This document shows positions 5,178 to 6,751 of a stretch of 6,751 bases of DNA, in pieces. The position numbers and the translations under genes were made by a program. The notes under the pieces are model-generated. The model searched no databases, had not been told where the DNA came from, and saw nothing but the letters and a program-made list of their open reading frames with translations. This stretch comes from an uncultured Collinsella sp. (lineage in GTDB: Bacteria; Actinomycetota; Coriobacteriia; Coriobacteriales; Coriobacteriaceae), in NCBI GenBank assembly GCA_900557505.1, contig USTC01000063.1, positions 1-6,751 on the forward strand, in the 5' to 3' direction. Within the stretch, counting starts at the first letter, position 1. Every line of letters starts with the position of its first letter.

Positions 5178-6164
5178 CTACAGCGCGAAGTCGCCGCCGA
5201 CGAGCGTGGAGACGGGCTCCTCGTGGTAAACGGCGGAGATGGCCTGAGCGAACTCCTCGGCGACCGAGATGGTCTTGATCTTGCCGCCGACCTCGACGGG
5301 AATGGCGTCGGTGACGACGCACTCGACGATCGGGGCGTCGTTCAGGCGCTCGATGGCCGGACCGGAGAAGATGCCGTGGGTGGCGCAGACGTAGATGTCG
5401 CCAGCGCCCATAGCCTTGAGCTCCTTGACGTTGGCGCACAGGGTGCCAGCGGTGTCGATCATGTCGTCGTTGATGACGCAGGTCTTGCCCTTGATGTCAC
5501 CGATGATGCCCATGACCTCGGCGGCGTTGTGGCGCGGACGGCCCTTGTGGGCGATGGCCAGGTCGCAGCCGAGCATGTCGGACAGCTTCTTGGCGGCCTT
5601 GGCACGACCCACGTCGGGGGAGACGACAACCAGGTTGTCGGTGTCGAAGTGCATGTCGTTGTAGTACTGGCCAAACAGCGGCAGTGCGGACAGGTGGTTG
5701 ACCGGGATATCAAAGAAGCCCTGGATCTGACCCTGGTGCAGGTCGAGGGTGATGATGCGGTCGACGCCGGCGCGCTCGAGCAGGTTGGCAACGAGGCGGG
5801 CGGTGATGGGCTCGCGCGGGCCGGCCTTGCGGTCCTGGCGGGCATAGCCGTAGTGGGTGATAACGGCGGTGATGGAGCGGGCGGATGCGCGCTTGGCAGC
5901 GTCGGTGGCGATGAGCAGCTCCATGAGCATGTCGTTGACGTTGCCGCCGGCCACGGACTGAATCAGGAAGACGTCGGCGCCGCGGACGGTCTCGTCGTAG
6001 CGGGCGTAAATCTCACCGTTGGCGAACTGCTTTAGCGTAAGGCCCGAAAGCTCGACCCCAAGGTACTCAGCGATCTTCTGAGCGAGGGGACGGTTGGAGG
6101 AACCGGAATACACGCGGATGGACTTGCGCATATTCTCCGACTTCTCGGGATCATTAATCGGCAT
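5178..6164 (-). CDS. prs: Ribose-phosphate pyrophosphokinase (PRPP synthetase, class I)
   Basis: This 328-aa cytoplasmic enzyme transfers pyrophosphate from ATP to ribose 5-phosphate, giving PRPP for purine, pyrimidine, NAD, His and Trp synthesis. The N-terminal fold has VYSGSSNRPLAQKIAEYLG (18-36) and KQFANGEIYARYDETVRG (45-62). ATP- and metal-binding elements are YARQDRK (107-113) and DLHQGQIQGFFDIP (141-154). The flexible catalytic loop HKGRPRHN (206-213) keeps the Lys (K207) and Arg (R209) spaced as in KxR-type loops. The PRPP signature NDDMIDTAGT is at 232-241. Length is near the usual 310-320, with about 10 extra residues at the N-terminus (MPINDPEKSENM). An internal M12 is possible, but the ATG at 6164 has an excellent RBS, AAAGGAG (6172-6178), 7 nt upstream. 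It lies downstream of glmU, behind a terminator and its own putative promoter. Confidence 0.97.
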   Translation of the reverse strand: MPINDPEKSENMRKSIRVYSGSSNRPLAQKIAEYLGVELSGLTLKQFANGEIYARYDETVRGADVFLIQSVAGGNVNDMLMELLIATDAAKRASARSITAVITHYGYARQDRKAGPREPITARLVANLLERAGVDRIITLDLHQGQIQGFFDIPVNHLSALPLFGQYYNDMHFDTDNLVVVSPDVGRAKAAKKLSDMLGCDLAIAHKGRPRHNAAEVMGIIGDIKGKTCVINDDMIDTAGTLCANVKELKAMGAGDIYVCATHGIFSGPAIERLNDAPIVECVVTDAIPVEVGGKIKTISVAEEFAQAISAVYHEEPVSTLVGGDFAL

Positions 6165-6210
6165 TACCCTTCTCCTTTATATATCGAATGCCATATAGAT
6201 GCCTTTTTGC

Positions 6211-6216
6211 ATTGTA
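6211..6216 (-). promoter_or_regulatory. Putative -10 box of the prs promoter
   Basis: The - strand reads GGTTACAATGC, giving TACAAT (one mismatch to TATAAT) with a predicted start near 6204 and a leader of about 40 nt before the prs ATG. The -35 is not convincing (CCCGAT at a 17-bp spacing). The strong terminator just upstream, after glmU, supports a separate promoter in this 140-bp gap. A TTGACG further upstream (around 6258-6263) lacks a -10 at the right distance. Confidence 0.4.
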
Positions 6217-6304
6217 ACCGTGCGGCGGGGTTAATCGGGTCTTGATAACGTCTTTACCGTCAACGGACACGAACCGACCACTCATCCGGTCGCGCAGGTC
6301 ACGA

Positions 6305-6341
6305 TAGAAAAAGGAGCCGTCCCCATGGAACAGCTCCTTTT
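6305..6341 (-). terminator. Rho-independent terminator of glmU
   Basis: Positions 6309-6317 (aaaaggagc) pair with 6333-6341 (gctcctttt) in a perfect 9-bp stem with a 15-nt loop. On the - strand the stem is followed by a continuous U-tract, giving CTCCTTTTTCTATCG. It lies about 15 nt past the glmU stop. The TTTTTCTAT tail is the same as at the nfn terminator. Confidence 0.85.
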
Positions 6342-6356
6342 GTGCTTGGCGAAACG

Positions 6357-6751
6357 TTATGCCTCGTCGTCCTCGTGCAGACGGCGGCGATAATCGGCGG
6401 CCCAGCCCTCAATGTTTACCTGACGGGCACGACCCAGGCCAAGTGGGACCGGCTCGGGGATGACGGAGCCGGCGGCCACGAGCGCGCCGTCGCCAATCTG
6501 GGCGGGCGCGACCATCATGGTGTCGGAACCGATAAAAGCATCCTTGCCGATGACGGTCTTGTGCTTGTGGACGCCGTCGTAGTTGCAGGTGATGGAGCCC
6601 GCGCCTACGTTGACGCCGGAGCCCATGGTGGTGTCGCCGATGTAGGACAGGTGGGGCACCTTGGAGCCCTCGCCGATCGTGGACTTCTTGATCTCCACGT
6701 GCGTGCCGGCCTTGGAGCCGTCGAGCATGTGGGTGCCCGGGCGCAGGTAGG
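6357..6751 (-). CDS. glmU: GlmU, bifunctional UDP-GlcNAc pyrophosphorylase / GlcN-1-P acetyltransferase, C-terminal part
   Basis: Only the last 131 or so residues are present and the gene runs off the right edge; the first whole codon read is TAC (6747-6749), giving [12 protein letters not shown]. The Met at 6728 is internal. The segment is the left-handed beta-helix acetyltransferase domain, which makes GlcNAc-1-P from GlcN-1-P and acetyl-CoA before uridylation to UDP-GlcNAc for peptidoglycan. Diagnostic motifs match E. coli GlmU: RPGT, then [18 protein letters not shown] (with the catalytic His), [31 protein letters not shown] and the C-terminal [11 protein letters not shown]. Hexapeptide turns (IGxGxx pattern) run throughout. 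The end is charged ([10 protein letters not shown]). The uridyltransferase domain should lie outside the window. It is transcribed toward prs but closed by its own terminator. Confidence 0.96.
   Translation of the reverse strand, partial: YLRPGTHMLDGSKAGTHVEIKKSTIGEGSKVPHLSYIGDTTMGSGVNVGAGSITCNYDGVHKHKTVIGKDAFIGSDTMMVAPAQIGDGALVAAGSVIPEPVPLGLGRARQVNIEGWAADYRRRLHEDDEA

Noticed and set aside
5223..6035. 270-codon open frame on the + strand antisense to prs
   Set aside because: It is a mirror of the highly conserved prs gene, with a Gly/Val/Asp-rich translation typical of antisense shadows.

Overview
The window is high-GC DNA that looks like an intestinal Actinomycetota of the Coriobacteriia, most probably Collinsella. 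This is inferred from the GC-rich codon use, the LAxTG-type wall-anchor signal, the chitobiase-like surface domain and the glmU-prs-pth order. No rRNA or other taxonomic marker is present, so the genus is a guess. There is one gene on the + strand and five on the - strand; the first gene and glmU run off the window edges.

Region 1 (1-1297, + strand) is the C-terminal part of a secreted, sortase-anchored surface protein with Ig-like and chitobiase-like domains, a Pro/Asp/Gly-rich stalk and an LASTG anchor. Region 2 (1298-1691) has no gene. It holds a regular array of six copies of a 16-nt element in alternating orientation (1334-1551, spacing 39-41 bp), a perfect 18-bp hairpin (1569-1613) and the terminator of the - strand nfn genes (1626-1663).

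Region 3 (1692-3931, - strand) is a two-gene operon, nfnA then nfnB, with overlapping ends. It encodes the flavin and iron-sulfur enzyme NfnAB (NADH-dependent reduced ferredoxin:NADP+ oxidoreductase), whose subunits are often labelled 'glutamate synthase GltA' and 'sulfide/dihydroorotate dehydrogenase-like'. Region 4 (3932-4305) has no gene. It contains the putative nfn promoter, a strongly structured leader, and a 198-bp inverted-repeat element that encloses a terminator-like hairpin just beyond pth.

Region 5 (4306-6751, - strand) is the housekeeping series glmU (partial) to prs to pth. GlmU makes UDP-GlcNAc for the cell wall, Prs makes PRPP for nucleotide, His and Trp synthesis, and Pth recycles peptidyl-tRNA. 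A terminator and a putative promoter separate glmU from prs. A 105-bp imperfect palindrome fills the prs-pth gap, where many bacteria carry the L25/Ctc gene.

The genes themselves are ordinary and recognisable. The unexplained content lies between them: the six-copy alternating array is the best candidate for something undescribed, followed by the palindromic elements that share a GGGACAGG motif.
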